From the NCBI GenBank assembly GCA_023386815.1, contig JAEWIZ010000026.1, forward strand, positions 124,001 through 188,000: a stretch of DNA of 64,000 nt, in the 5' to 3' direction. This stretch comes from Bacillota bacterium. GTDB taxonomy: Bacteria; Bacillota; Clostridia; Lachnospirales; Lachnospiraceae. The notes under the pieces are model-generated. The model had not been told where the DNA came from. It did no database searches and saw only the letters and a list, made by a program, of their open reading frames with translations. The position numbers and the translations under genes are program-made. Below are positions 1 through 9,004 of this stretch, in pieces (the stretch's first letter is position 1; the number at the start of each line of letters is the position of its first letter).

Positions 1-1
1 T

Positions 2-574
2 AAGACACTGGAGGGAATTTATGAAAGCTTTCTATTGTGTCTGGAGGAAGTTGGCTTTCAGAATATGACGGTCAAGAATATAACAGAGAAAGCACGTATT
101 AACCGGTCTACCTTTTATGCTCATTTTACGGATAAATATGATCTAAGGGATAAATATCTTGATAACATGTTAAAGGATTATGTGTTACATTTGGATACAA
201 ATTTTATCCAAAAGCAAGAAATATCCATGGAATCCTATTTCGGTGAACTAAAGCAATGTCTACAGGCATTTTTAAAGAGGAAGAGGGAATATCTGATCCT
301 ATGGAATGCAAATCTGCTAGAGCGAAACTTCTTCGAAGAAATGATCAGCAGCGGGATTGAAAAACTGGTAGATGGGTTTCACCAGGCAGCAGATATCCCT
401 AAGGGAAAAGAACAGTTTTATAGTCTGTATGCAAATCTTTTTCTAGGAAATATGATGGTCAGTGTAAGATGGTGGTTTGAGAAGGGACAAAATATAGATA
501 TTGATACCTATACAAAGATGATGATTAAGCATATGTCTGAGGGGATCTTTCATACGCTTAAGCATATTTGCTAA
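2..574 (+). CDS. TetR/AcrR-family transcriptional regulator, 5' end outside the window
   Basis: DNA-binding repressor type. The open frame runs to the left edge without a start, so the N-terminus is missing; the TTG at 35 is internal. The first visible residues form a TetR helix-turn-helix (NITEKARINRSTFYAHF, about residues 25-41 of the visible part). The rest is an alpha-helical ligand/dimer domain of about 120 residues, like the TetR_C_7 type seen in clostridia. The effector is unknown. It ends 134 bp before the LacI gene and is probably a separate transcription unit. Confidence 0.85.
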   Translation, partial: KTLEGIYESFLLCLEEVGFQNMTVKNITEKARINRSTFYAHFTDKYDLRDKYLDNMLKDYVLHLDTNFIQKQEISMESYFGELKQCLQAFLKRKREYLILWNANLLERNFFEEMISSGIEKLVDGFHQAADIPKGKEQFYSLYANLFLGNMMVSVRWWFEKGQNIDIDTYTKMMIKHMSEGIFHTLKHIC

Positions 575-590
575 ATATCCAGTCAAAACA

Positions 591-620
591 TTGTCAACTA
601 GCACCATTGCATAGTAAGAT
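591..620 (+). promoter_or_regulatory. Possible promoter of the LacI-family gene
   Basis: TTGTCA at 591-596 and TAAGAT at 615-620 with an 18-bp spacer. The LacI-type operator at 644 would lie shortly downstream of the start point. Moderate match only. Confidence 0.35.
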
Positions 621-643
621 ATAAAATGTTATCTTATTTTAGA

Positions 644-655
644 GCAAGCGATTGC
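644..655. promoter_or_regulatory. LacI-type operator before the regulator gene
   Basis: GCAAGCGATTGC is a near-palindrome with a central CG, the classic LacI/GalR operator form. The same core with the flanks GAG...GTAA occurs at 2186-2197 upstream of the transporter operon. This suggests that the LacI protein represses both its own gene and the ABC operon. Confidence 0.6.
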
Positions 656-708
656 GTAAATTATAATTGCAGGATTGAGCAACATTGTAAAGGAAAGAGG
701 ACTGATGT

Positions 709-1743
709 ATGTCAGATCAAAGTAGGAATCCTATGGTAAAGAAAAAGTTGACAATTTCAGATATAGCAGATGCTTTAGGAGTATCTAAAACTACTGTTTC
801 CAGGTCTTTGTCCGGGAAAGGAAGGATTGGCTCCGAGACCAAAGAGCGGGTGTTGGAATATATTAAGGAGCATGATTATAAGCCTAACGTGATGGCCAAG
901 GGGCTGGCACAGTCAAAGACTTATAATATTTGTGTCGTATATCCGACTGACTGCGCAACAAATGAACTTCCTTTTTTTCAAAAGTGTTTGATTGGAATTG
1001 TGCAAAGAGCTGCTAAGGAGCAATATGACATACTGATTGCGATGGTGAGCAATACAGATATTTCTCAATTAAAGCGTATTATAGAAAACCATAAGGTAGA
1101 TGGGGCTATTATTTTGAGAACACTTACGGAGGATTATAGTGTGAGGTTCTTAAAGCAGAATGGGATACCTTTTGTTACCGTTGGAAGTACAACAGAAGAG
1201 GGCGTTGTTCAGGTTGATAACGACAATTATGCGGCCTGTAGGGCGTTGACTATGATTCTTCTTTCCGAGGGAATGAAGAAGATTGCGCTAATCGGTGGAA
1301 ATATGCAGCATGTAGTAACTCAAAATCGATGTCAGGGATTTCAAGAAGCCTTTGAAAAATGGGGTAAAAAAGTTGATGAGCGCCTAATTTATCTGGGAAG
1401 AGAAGAGCTTGCCGATATAGAAAATAGTGTGGACGATGCGGTAAAAAATCAAGTAGAGTGCATTATTGCAATGGATGATGATATTTGTAAAAAAATACTA
1501 GATAAGCTAAAAAGAGATCAACTGGAAGTACCTCAGAATATAAAAGTTGCATCCTTCTATTACAGTAGTGAGCTTAATAATCACACCCCATCCATAACTT
1601 CCTTAAAATTTGACGTCCCTGAGCTGGGTACTGCAGCTTGTAACACACTGTTTGCAATATTGAATGGAAAGGAAGTACAGCAGAAGACAATTCTTGGCTA
1701 TGAAGTGGTTCTTAAGGATTCCACATCAGCAAGAGGTATTTAG
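709..1743 (+). CDS. LacI/GalR-family transcriptional regulator
   Basis: Sugar-responsive repressor of 344 aa. An N-terminal LacI helix-turn-helix (TISDIADALGVSKTTVSRSL, about residues 15-34) and hinge are followed by a periplasmic-binding-protein-like effector domain (about residues 70-335). Start ATG 709 has GGAAAGAGG upstream; ATG 733 is an alternative. It is followed by a strong terminator and then, in the same direction, a sugar ABC operon whose promoter carries the same operator sequence, so it is the likely local repressor of that operon. The inducer cannot be told from sequence. Confidence 0.9.
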   Translation: MSDQSRNPMVKKKLTISDIADALGVSKTTVSRSLSGKGRIGSETKERVLEYIKEHDYKPNVMAKGLAQSKTYNICVVYPTDCATNELPFFQKCLIGIVQRAAKEQYDILIAMVSNTDISQLKRIIENHKVDGAIILRTLTEDYSVRFLKQNGIPFVTVGSTTEEGVVQVDNDNYAACRALTMILLSEGMKKIALIGGNMQHVVTQNRCQGFQEAFEKWGKKVDERLIYLGREELADIENSVDDAVKNQVECIIAMDDDICKKILDKLKRDQLEVPQNIKVASFYYSSELNNHTPSITSLKFDVPELGTAACNTLFAILNGKEVQQKTILGYEVVLKDSTSARGI

Positions 1744-1789
1744 TAATATAAAGGCTGTATTATAATAGAGTTATCAATTAAATTATATA

Positions 1790-1866
1790 ACAGAGCTGGC
1801 TATCATACAGCAGGAGCCTTGGACTTAACGTCTGAGCCCAGCAGTAGGATAGCCAGTTCTGTTTTT
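1790..1866 (+). terminator. Terminator after the LacI gene, with a long structured loop
   Basis: A 15-bp stem with one mismatch (1790-1804 pairing with 1848-1862) closes a loop of about 43 nt and is followed by a short T run (1862-1866). The rest of the 495-bp gap to the next gene holds a second operator-like site, the operon promoter and no convincing gene. Confidence 0.65.
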
Positions 1867-2056
1867 AGGCTTGAGTATTTGTTGCACAGGGAACCTTGTA
1901 TTTTATGAGCATCTGATTGCTCAGTTGCTAAGATTTCAAGAAAGTCCAGAAAGAGGTATATAAAATGCATAATATCGGCTTATCTTGATATCAAAATGGA
2001 TTTTTCGAGGAGTGGTCATGTCGAAATATAGGGTGGAGGCTTGTATTATAGGATGA

Positions 2057-2068
2057 ACAATCGGTTGT
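2057..2068. promoter_or_regulatory. Second LacI-type operator-like site, upstream of the ABC operon promoter
   Basis: ACAATCGGTTGT is a near-palindrome with central CG related to GCAACCGATTGC at 2186. It lies about 129 bp upstream of that site, so DNA looping between two sites is possible. Weaker match than the other two. Confidence 0.35.
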
Positions 2069-2145
2069 ACAATAAAACACGACAATTATTTTAAAATTGT
2101 TAAAAATGCACAAAAATATACTGTAAAAACTAAACAAATACAACA

Positions 2146-2174
2146 TTGACTACATATATAATTGGATATATACT
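2146..2174 (+). promoter_or_regulatory. Sigma-A promoter of the sugar ABC operon
   Basis: TTGACT (2146-2151), 17-bp spacer, TATACT (2169-2174). The expected start point is about 2181, just before the operator at 2186-2197. Confidence 0.7.
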
Positions 2175-2185
2175 GGAAATACAGA

Positions 2186-2197
2186 GCAACCGATTGC
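2186..2197. promoter_or_regulatory. LacI-type operator of the sugar ABC operon
   Basis: GCAACCGATTGC, central CG, placed about 5 bp after the predicted transcription start, where a bound LacI protein would block transcription. Shares GAGCAA-CGATTGCGTAA with the site at 644. Confidence 0.65.
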
Positions 2198-2238
2198 GTA
2201 AGGTTGCAACGTATTAAAATTCAATCAGGAGGTTTGTT

Positions 2239-3612
2239 ATGAAGAAAAAACTATTAAGTGCCATACTTACTGTTGCTATGGCGGCATCCCTGCTTGTGGG
2301 ATGTGGGGGAAGTTCAAAGGAATCAGCAACAAGTGATGCAAATGTGACTAAGGCTCCGGCAGAGGATTCATCTGGTTCAGCAGATTCATCCAAGGCAGAA
2401 GAATCATCCAGCTCAGAAGATAACACTTTAACAGTTTGGTGCTGGGATCCTGCATTTAACATTAATGCAATGAAAAAGGCAGAGGCAATTTATCAGAAAG
2501 ATCATCCGGATTTTAAGTTAAATGTAATTGAAACTCCTTGGGAAGATGTACAGACCAAATTGACAACAGCAGCAACAGCAAATCAATTAAATACCTTACC
2601 TGATATTTTACTAATGCAGGATAATGCCTTCCAGAAAAATGTAATGAGTTATCCGGATGCATTTACGGATATCACAGGCTCTGGTATTGATTTCACCCAG
2701 TTTGCACAAGGTAAAACAGGCTTTTCCGTAGTAGACGGTAAACACTATGGTGTTCCTTTTGATAACGGTGCTGTAATCGCTTGCTACAGAACTGATATAT
2801 TAGCAGAGGCTGGTTATACCATTGATGATTTCACTGATATTACCTTCAATGATTTCCTGGAAAAAGGAAAACAGGTTCTTGCAAAAACAGGTAAGCCTTT
2901 ACTTTCCGGTATTGCTGGTGAATCAGATGTTATCGTAATGATGCTTCAGTCCGCAGGGGGAAGCTTCTTTGGTGAAGATGGCAAAGCTAATATCGTAAAT
3001 AACGAACTGTTAAATGAAGTTGTAAATCAATATGCTGAGTTAGTAAAAGCAGGTGTGTTGATCGAAGTAAATGACTGGGATCAGTATATAGCAACGATTA
3101 ACAACGGAACCGTAGCTTGTGCTATGAATGGCTGTTGGATCATGGCATCCGTTCAGGCAGCAGCAGATCAGGCTGGTAAATGGGATGTTACGAATATGCC
3201 AAGACTTGATAAAGCAGCTACAGCTACCAATTATGCAAACCAGGGTGGTTCCAGCTGGGCTGTAACAACAAATTGTAAGAATGTAGAGCTTGCAACAGAT
3301 TTCTTAGGTAAAACTTTTGGTGGAAGTACAGAATTATATGATCAGATTCTTGAGACCGGAGCTGTTGCTACATACCTTCCAGCAGGAAATAGCGATGCAT
3401 ATGGAAAAACAAATGATTTCTTCAGCGGCAAACCGGTATATTCCAAAATTGTAGAATTTGCAGGAAAGATTCCACCTTGCGGCACAGGAGTATATTTCTA
3501 TGAAGCCCGTGACGCTGTTGCTACAGCAACTACGAATATCGTAGGCGGAGGCGATGTGAAATCTGAATTGCAGAATGCAGAAGATACCATTAATTTCTCA
3601 ATTGCTCAATAA
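2239..3612 (+). CDS. Sugar ABC transporter substrate-binding lipoprotein
   Basis: Extracellular solute-binding protein (family 1, CUT1 type) of 457 aa, anchored to the membrane by a lipid. The signal peptide ends in the lipobox LVGC with the modified cysteine at residue 22, followed by a Ser/Glu/Asp-rich linker to about residue 60 and then the binding domain. RBS AGGAGG precedes ATG 2239. First gene of an operon with two permeases. No ATPase is encoded here, so it probably uses a shared MsmX-type ATPase encoded elsewhere, which is usual for this family. Substrate unknown; an oligosaccharide is likely. Confidence 0.92.
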   Translation: MKKKLLSAILTVAMAASLLVGCGGSSKESATSDANVTKAPAEDSSGSADSSKAEESSSSEDNTLTVWCWDPAFNINAMKKAEAIYQKDHPDFKLNVIETPWEDVQTKLTTAATANQLNTLPDILLMQDNAFQKNVMSYPDAFTDITGSGIDFTQFAQGKTGFSVVDGKHYGVPFDNGAVIACYRTDILAEAGYTIDDFTDITFNDFLEKGKQVLAKTGKPLLSGIAGESDVIVMMLQSAGGSFFGEDGKANIVNNELLNEVVNQYAELVKAGVLIEVNDWDQYIATINNGTVACAMNGCWIMASVQAAADQAGKWDVTNMPRLDKAATATNYANQGGSSWAVTTNCKNVELATDFLGKTFGGSTELYDQILETGAVATYLPAGNSDAYGKTNDFFSGKPVYSKIVEFAGKIPPCGTGVYFYEARDAVATATTNIVGGGDVKSELQNAEDTINFSIAQ

Positions 3613-3634
3613 CAGTGATTAGCTGACAATTTAA

Positions 3635-3671
3635 ATGGGGAATTGCTTGGTAACCCAGGTTAATTCCCCAT
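3635..3671 (+). other. Intergenic hairpin between binding protein and permease genes
   Basis: ATGGGGAATT (3635-3644) pairs perfectly with AATTCCCCAT (3662-3671). There is no T run, so it is more likely an mRNA-stabilising or processing hairpin that keeps binding-protein mRNA in excess over permease mRNA. A similar hairpin follows the other binding-protein gene at 43767. Confidence 0.5.
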
Positions 3672-3767
3672 AATTCATGACAACAGAATTTATCGCGTAG
3701 CGTGAAATATCTTGTTTTAATTTTGCATAACTCAGGCAGGTGATTTTGCCGTTAAGGAGGTAGTCAA

Positions 3768-4661
3768 GTGGACGGACGCAAAAAAAGTTTTACTCTGGCT
3801 AAAAAACATAATTTAACCGGCTGGGCATTCCTTGTTCCTGCCGTATTGCTGATTATAGCCATGAATTTTATCCCAATGGTTCAAGCGCTTTTACTTTCAC
3901 TAAAAACCGGTGTTGGCGCGAATCTGAGATGGGGAGGAATAACCAACTATATCAGAATGTTTCAGGATAAGGTATTTCTTCAATCCTTAGTCAACAATTT
4001 TATTTATCTGATTATACAGGTTCCAATCATGCTGGTTTTAGCATTGATATTGGCATCTATGTTAAATAATAAAGATTTAAGATTCAAAGGTCTGTTTCGA
4101 ACAGCAATTTTTTTGCCCTGTGCAACTTCATTGGTATCTTATGCCATCATTTTCAGATCCCTATTTTCGGTAGACGGTTTTATCAATACAGTACTCATTA
4201 AATTTGGGTTATTAGACACAGGATATAATTTCTTGGGTCATGCAATCAGTGCGAGAATTGTAATTATTATCGCCCTCGTTTGGAGATGGACTGGATATAA
4301 TATGGTGTTTTATCTGGCAGCACTTCAAAATATCGACTATTCTGTATATGAAGCTGCTAAGATTGATGGAGCAAGTCCAATGCAAACCTTCCGAAAAATA
4401 ACGGCACCTCTGTTAAAGCCAACCATTCTATTAACAACAATTATATCCACGAATGGTACTTTGCAGTTATTTGATGAGTCGGTCAACCTCACCAACGGAG
4501 GGCCGGCGAATGCTACAATTACAATGTCACATTACATATACAATATATCCTTCAAATATGTACCAAATTTCGGATACTCTGCGGCAATGTCTTACCTGAT
4601 CCTAATTTTAGTAGCTGTTTTGGCATTTATTCAGATGAGAGTAGGTGATAAACGTGACTGA
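3768..4661 (+). CDS. Sugar ABC transporter permease (MalF/UgpA type)
   Basis: Integral membrane subunit of 297 aa with six predicted membrane helices. The cytoplasmic EAA loop that contacts the ATPase is visible near residues 198-217 (EAAKIDGASPMQTFRKI). The start is GTG 3768, supported by AAGGAGG eight bases upstream. Its end overlaps the next permease gene by a few bases, which indicates translational coupling. Forms a heterodimer with that permease. Confidence 0.9.
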   Translation: MDGRKKSFTLAKKHNLTGWAFLVPAVLLIIAMNFIPMVQALLLSLKTGVGANLRWGGITNYIRMFQDKVFLQSLVNNFIYLIIQVPIMLVLALILASMLNNKDLRFKGLFRTAIFLPCATSLVSYAIIFRSLFSVDGFINTVLIKFGLLDTGYNFLGHAISARIVIIIALVWRWTGYNMVFYLAALQNIDYSVYEAAKIDGASPMQTFRKITAPLLKPTILLTTIISTNGTLQLFDESVNLTNGGPANATITMSHYIYNISFKYVPNFGYSAAMSYLILILVAVLAFIQMRVGDKRD

Positions 4662-5502
4662 TATGAATCGTAAAAATGCAGCTCTAAGAGCTAAAAAAAG
4701 AATCATAAAAGCGATACAATACATATTTTTAATTATTGTCTCATTGCTATCTATTTTCCCTCTGTATTATATGGCATGTGCAGCTACGAATAAGAGTGTG
4801 GATGTTATTCGCGGAAAATTGATACCGGGAAATTATTTAATTGAAAATTTTAAGAGCCTGCTTGCTGCACAGAATGTTGGTGGAGCAATGATTAACTCGT
4901 TTAAATATGCAATTGTTTTAACTTTAATTTCACTTCTCATATGCTCAATAGCAGGATATGGATTTGAAATCTATCACAATAAGAGAAAAGACTTTGTGTT
5001 TTCTATTATTCTACTGGCGATGATGGTACCCTTTGCGGCTACCTTGATTCCCTTATTTCAGATGTTTTCCAGAGCTAATTTGCTAAACACCACCATGGGT
5101 TTTATTCTGCCCTCCATCTCCACACCCTTTTTAATCATGATGTTTAGGCAGAGTGCAAGATCCTTTCCCCATGATTTGATCGAGGCTGCAAGAATTGACG
5201 GTGTTGGTGAGATTGGAATCTTCTTTCGAATGTTCTTTCCAACCATGAGAACTACCTATGCCGCAGCGATGACAATTACGTTCATGAATGCGTGGAATAA
5301 CTATCTTTGGCCTAAGGTAATTATGATGGATGAAAAAAGCATTACAATGCCAATGCTAATTGCCAATTTAACTGCAGGATACCTTACGGATTACGGCAGC
5401 CTTATGTTAGGCGTATTTCTATGTACCATACCGACTGTCATTATTTTCTTCTTATTACAGAACAGCTTTGCAAATGGTATTACCGGAGCTGTTAAGGGCT
5501 AA
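4654..5502 (+). CDS. Sugar ABC transporter permease (MalG/UgpE type)
   Basis: Second permease of the transporter, about 282 aa with six membrane helices and an EAA loop (EAARIDGVGEIGIFF). The frame is open from GTG 4645, but GTG 4654 is better placed behind GTAGGTGA; ATG 4663 is a further option. It overlaps the upstream permease stop at 4659-4661. Partner of the MalF-type subunit. Confidence 0.88.
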   Translation: MTDMNRKNAALRAKKRIIKAIQYIFLIIVSLLSIFPLYYMACAATNKSVDVIRGKLIPGNYLIENFKSLLAAQNVGGAMINSFKYAIVLTLISLLICSIAGYGFEIYHNKRKDFVFSIILLAMMVPFAATLIPLFQMFSRANLLNTTMGFILPSISTPFLIMMFRQSARSFPHDLIEAARIDGVGEIGIFFRMFFPTMRTTYAAAMTITFMNAWNNYLWPKVIMMDEKSITMPMLIANLTAGYLTDYGSLMLGVFLCTIPTVIIFFLLQNSFANGITGAVKG

Positions 5503-5534
5503 GTGCTATTTAAAACAAAAGGAGCTTTTTATTC

Positions 5535-7382
5535 ATGGATAAATTCATAGTTAACATAATTCACCGTCCGGAAATGGTGCCTGAATATGCTGAAAAAGTA
5601 ACCGGACATGGAAAAGAAGAGGATATCAGCAGAGAAGCCTTATTAACGGAGTCCCTGGACATTTTCAAGACACAGCAATCCATTGCCCACAAGAATGGTC
5701 TTAAGACGACGATTCAAATGACCTATGCAAGCCTCTTTAACGAGGAGGCGGTTGAGCTGGCAAAGGAGGATCACGAATTATATGGAGATGAGATTGCCCT
5801 TTCTCTGTTGGGGCTACCCTGTAAGGAATTTCGTGAAAAATATAAAACCAAGGATTTCTGTATTTGGATGTTCTCTATGGAAGATAAGAAGGCGATCGTA
5901 GAAGATGTCTTTGGTAAGTTCTATGAGTGCTTCGGATTCTATCCGGAGTCTACCGGCTCCTATTATATGGACGCGGAACTAATTAATTATATAAAGGAAC
6001 GATACCCAATGGTGAAATGCGCGGTCGCAACCTGTTGGGAGGAAGGCCCAAAAGCCTATCACACCTGTAACAACTCCTGGTATACCTTTTTGGATGGTGG
6101 TCCCTGGGCACCCTGGATACCATCAAAGCAGAATGTTCATGCCCCTGCGGCAGGTGAGGCTGAGGATAGCGGAATTGTTGCTATTCCGCATATTTCAAGA
6201 GACTTAATTGCCTGCTATGACGGAAATGGTTCGAATTTCGGAACACATCCTCAGAATGTACTACGGGGTATGATATATGAGGAAGATGAATTTCCGTATC
6301 TTTTTAATTTAATCGACCAATATCGTTACCTTGCTAAATTCAATAACGGATACGCCTATAACATGATGTTTGTCGGCCCGGGTTGGATGAATAAAATGGG
6401 GAGGTGGGAAGCTCCCTATGAGCTTTTATTAAAGTCCTATGAAGAAGGAATGGCATATTACGGTGAGCTAAAAAAGAAGGGTCAGCTGGAGGATATGTCC
6501 ATGGCGGAGTTCGCCGACTATTACCGTAGTAAGAAGAATTACACCGAACCGGAATGTGCTCTATGGAAGGATATACTTTATGGGTCGGAGAAACAGTTGT
6601 TTTGGTATTGCGATCCCTATCTAAGAGCATGCATCAATATGGATCAGGGTGGAGCCCTGGTGGATCTTCGCCCTTACGTGGCAAAACTGGAATGGCCTGT
6701 GGGGATCGGTACAAAGCACGTAACGGATGCCTCATACCCCTTCCTGATTCAAGAAAAATACCGTGCGGGGTATTTTACGCATTATGCCGGAGAGGGCACG
6801 ATCAAGAGTGCGAAGCTAACCCGTAACGGTGAAGAGGTGGATTTATGTCTATGCCGGACAAAGGCTGAATTTTCAGAAGAGTTACTTCGTGATGGAAGGA
6901 AGATAAGAATATTAACCTTACAACCGGTAGATATCAAGTTTTCCGATGTAACGGTAAAATTACAAACAAAAATATACTTTGAAGAAGGAAGTTCTGATAT
7001 AAAGTTTGAACGAACAATCTTAGAGATGAGTGATCCTACTGCTGAAGTTGGCATCAATGAATATATGGTTGCCTGCTATGGAACCACAGAATATGCTGAG
7101 GATATGACCAATATTACCTTGGCCTGTACGGATGGAATCCGCACCAGAGAAATAAAATACGCCTATAAGTGTCGAGAGGATGAGATGGCAGGTGCAACCG
7201 AGGTTTCCGGTGTAATACCGGAGATTGAGACAAAGGTCAGCATGACGACAAATAAAAAGGACTGTGTTGGTTACATAAAAGAAGGTTATGCATTTTCACC
7301 CATGTTCACGTTAGGCTACACGACCAGGATGAGAGATAAGGAGGTATTTACAACATGGCTCAAGCTGGAAAAGGCAAACTAA
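5535..7382 (+). CDS. Large uncharacterised protein, probably a sugar-active enzyme, in the ABC operon
   Basis: A 615-aa soluble protein with no signal peptide. ATG 5535 follows an AAGGAGC RBS at ordinary spacing. I do not recognise a characterised family. The N-terminal ~365 residues may correspond to DUF3863 and the following part to DUF3864, recalled only tentatively. It has many Trp, Tyr, His and acidic residues (for example CWEEGPKAYHTC near residue 168 and WAPWIPSKQNVHAP near 190), typical of a carbohydrate-binding cleft; the C-terminal third looks beta-rich. Being downstream of a LacI-controlled sugar transporter suggests that it acts on the imported sugar in the cytoplasm. Function unproven. 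Confidence 0.75.
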   Translation: MDKFIVNIIHRPEMVPEYAEKVTGHGKEEDISREALLTESLDIFKTQQSIAHKNGLKTTIQMTYASLFNEEAVELAKEDHELYGDEIALSLLGLPCKEFREKYKTKDFCIWMFSMEDKKAIVEDVFGKFYECFGFYPESTGSYYMDAELINYIKERYPMVKCAVATCWEEGPKAYHTCNNSWYTFLDGGPWAPWIPSKQNVHAPAAGEAEDSGIVAIPHISRDLIACYDGNGSNFGTHPQNVLRGMIYEEDEFPYLFNLIDQYRYLAKFNNGYAYNMMFVGPGWMNKMGRWEAPYELLLKSYEEGMAYYGELKKKGQLEDMSMAEFADYYRSKKNYTEPECALWKDILYGSEKQLFWYCDPYLRACINMDQGGALVDLRPYVAKLEWPVGIGTKHVTDASYPFLIQEKYRAGYFTHYAGEGTIKSAKLTRNGEEVDLCLCRTKAEFSEELLRDGRKIRILTLQPVDIKFSDVTVKLQTKIYFEEGSSDIKFERTILEMSDPTAEVGINEYMVACYGTTEYAEDMTNITLACTDGIRTREIKYAYKCREDEMAGATEVSGVIPEIETKVSMTTNKKDCVGYIKEGYAFSPMFTLGYTTRMRDKEVFTTWLKLEKAN

Positions 7383-7570
7383 ATTATCGCTGTCCTTCCT
7401 GTTTCATGAGAGATTTGGATATTGATATGTTTTATGATGAGGACAAAAAGGAATATTATTGCATCCGCTGTCAATACACCGGTACAGAGGAGGATGTAAA
7501 AGAGAAGAATCAGATGGCAAGATTTCGTTATCGGGATATTAGAAAACGAGTCACGAAATTTGATCACTAA
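7355..7570 (+). CDS. Small zinc-ribbon protein overlapping the upstream gene
   Basis: A 71-aa protein with two CxxC pairs (CPSC near residues 13-16 and CIRC near 37-40), a probable one-zinc ribbon, and a basic C-terminus. AAGGAGG sits eight bases before ATG 7355, inside the last codons of the 615-aa gene; the two genes overlap by 28 bp in different frames. The strong RBS supports expression and translational coupling. Role unknown; nucleic-acid or protein binding is possible. Confidence 0.75.
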   Translation: MAQAGKGKLNYRCPSCFMRDLDIDMFYDEDKKEYYCIRCQYTGTEEDVKEKNQMARFRYRDIRKRVTKFDH

Positions 7571-7621
7571 TAAAAAAACAGGTTTAAGGTTTGGTTAAGT
7601 AAGCCAGAAGATAGTTCTTAT

Positions 7622-7686
7622 AAGGTGTATAAATCCTATGTTACACGGAAGTAGTTGACATGGGATTTATACGCCTTCCTTTATTT
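7622..7686 (+). terminator. Terminator of the LacI-controlled operon
   Basis: An imperfect stem (AAGGTGTATAAATCC at 7623-7637 with GGATTTATACGCCTT further on) is followed by a T-rich tract up to 7686. The rest of the 315-bp gap holds a small GGTGTT/AACACC hairpin near 7750 and the next promoter. Confidence 0.65.
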
Positions 7687-7813
7687 AAGATAGGGCAAAG
7701 CCAAAGATTCGCTTGAAACACAAAAAACGTCAAATATTCTTGGATTAAGGTGTTAAAAAACACCAAAAAATAGCGAAATATGTACTAATATAGTCCCAGT
7801 AAAGGGAAGCTTC

Positions 7814-7842
7814 TTGACACATTTCACTGGATAACGTATGAT
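7814..7842 (+). promoter_or_regulatory. Sigma-A promoter of the HD-GYP gene
   Basis: TTGACA (7814-7819), 17-bp spacer, TATGAT (7837-7842). It lies about 40 bp before the ATG. Confidence 0.75.
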
Positions 7843-7884
7843 AATGATGAGTTTACTCGTTCTAACTTATAAAGGAGACAATAC

Positions 7885-8964
7885 ATGAGATTAGTTTCAC
7901 TGTCAATGCTGAAACCAGATATGGTACTGGCGAAAGCAATTTATTATAAAGATTGTCTGGTACTCCGAGAAGGAATTAGTGACCTGCACCGATTTTCGAA
8001 GAGTCTTAAGAATTTGGGTATTGATTATGTATATATTAGTGATGCAAAAAGTGACGGAATTAATATTCCGGATGCCATATCGGAAGAGACCAGAGTAAAT
8101 TGTAAGAAGATCCTTCGCCAGACAATTGATGATTTTGAAAATAAGGCAGTTGTTGACTTGTCTGAGATGAGCGGGACAATCAACAATATTATAGATGAAA
8201 TCTTAGCTAATCCAGATGTTCAAGTTAGCTTAAACGATATCAGTGCCTCAGATGAGTATACCTTCTCGCATTCTGTCAGCACAACAGTGTATTCCTTATT
8301 GATTGCTAAGGATCTTGGTTATAATCGTCAGATGCTGGAGAAGCTTGCAACAGGCACCCTGCTGCATGATTTTGGAAAGGTTATGATTGATAAAAAGATC
8401 CTGAACAAACAGGGAGAATTATCACCGGAAGAGCTTGAGCATGTTAAGCAGCATACTACCTTTGGCTATGAGCTGTTGAAGAAATGTTCTAGTCTTACAG
8501 AATTGTCACGGATTATTGCATTGCAGCATCATGAGAGAATGGACGGATCTGGCTACCCAGGAGGTCATAAGGCTGGTGAACTTCATGAATTTGCTCGCAT
8601 TGTTGCGATAGCAGATGTTTATGATGCATTAATATCAGATCGCTGCTATCGTAAGAAATGGAGCTGTAATAATGCAGTAAACTATTTGGTTGAACATGCA
8701 GAGACTAAGTTTGATCTGAAATTAGTTTCTATTTTAATCAAGCAGATTGCTATCTATCCGAATGGTTCCATGGTTCGATTGTCTACCAATGCCATGGGTA
8801 TCGTTAAAGAACAAAACAAGAATTTCCCACTGCGTCCAGTCATTCGTGTAATAACAGATGAGAATGGCAATGATATTATACCCTATGAGGTTGATTTAAT
8901 GCAGATGTTATCAATCACCATACTAGAATCTGAGCTGGAAATGGAGTCTTTCGATAAGATATAA
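7885..8964 (+). CDS. HD-GYP domain protein, probable cyclic-di-GMP phosphodiesterase
   Basis: A 359-aa cytoplasmic protein. An N-terminal region of about 110 residues (DUF3391-like position) precedes an HD-GYP domain with the metal-binding HD pair in LLHDFGK and the signature HHERMDGSGYPGG. All motif residues expected for hydrolysis of c-di-GMP to pGpG/GMP are present. ATG 7885 follows AAAGGAGA. It is monocistronic, between a consensus promoter and a strong terminator. With the GGDEF-EAL protein at 16028 it points to c-di-GMP signalling. Confidence 0.9.
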   Translation: MRLVSLSMLKPDMVLAKAIYYKDCLVLREGISDLHRFSKSLKNLGIDYVYISDAKSDGINIPDAISEETRVNCKKILRQTIDDFENKAVVDLSEMSGTINNIIDEILANPDVQVSLNDISASDEYTFSHSVSTTVYSLLIAKDLGYNRQMLEKLATGTLLHDFGKVMIDKKILNKQGELSPEELEHVKQHTTFGYELLKKCSSLTELSRIIALQHHERMDGSGYPGGHKAGELHEFARIVAIADVYDALISDRCYRKKWSCNNAVNYLVEHAETKFDLKLVSILIKQIAIYPNGSMVRLSTNAMGIVKEQNKNFPLRPVIRVITDENGNDIIPYEVDLMQMLSITILESELEMESFDKI

Positions 8965-9004
8965 ATATGTTTATCATTTTCTTCACTACTTCTTATAAAG
9001 GTTA

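Noticed and set aside
2214..2462. Minus-strand open frame over the start of the binding-protein gene
   Set aside because: Shadow of the Ser/Glu-rich lipoprotein linker; no RBS and opposite to a certain gene.
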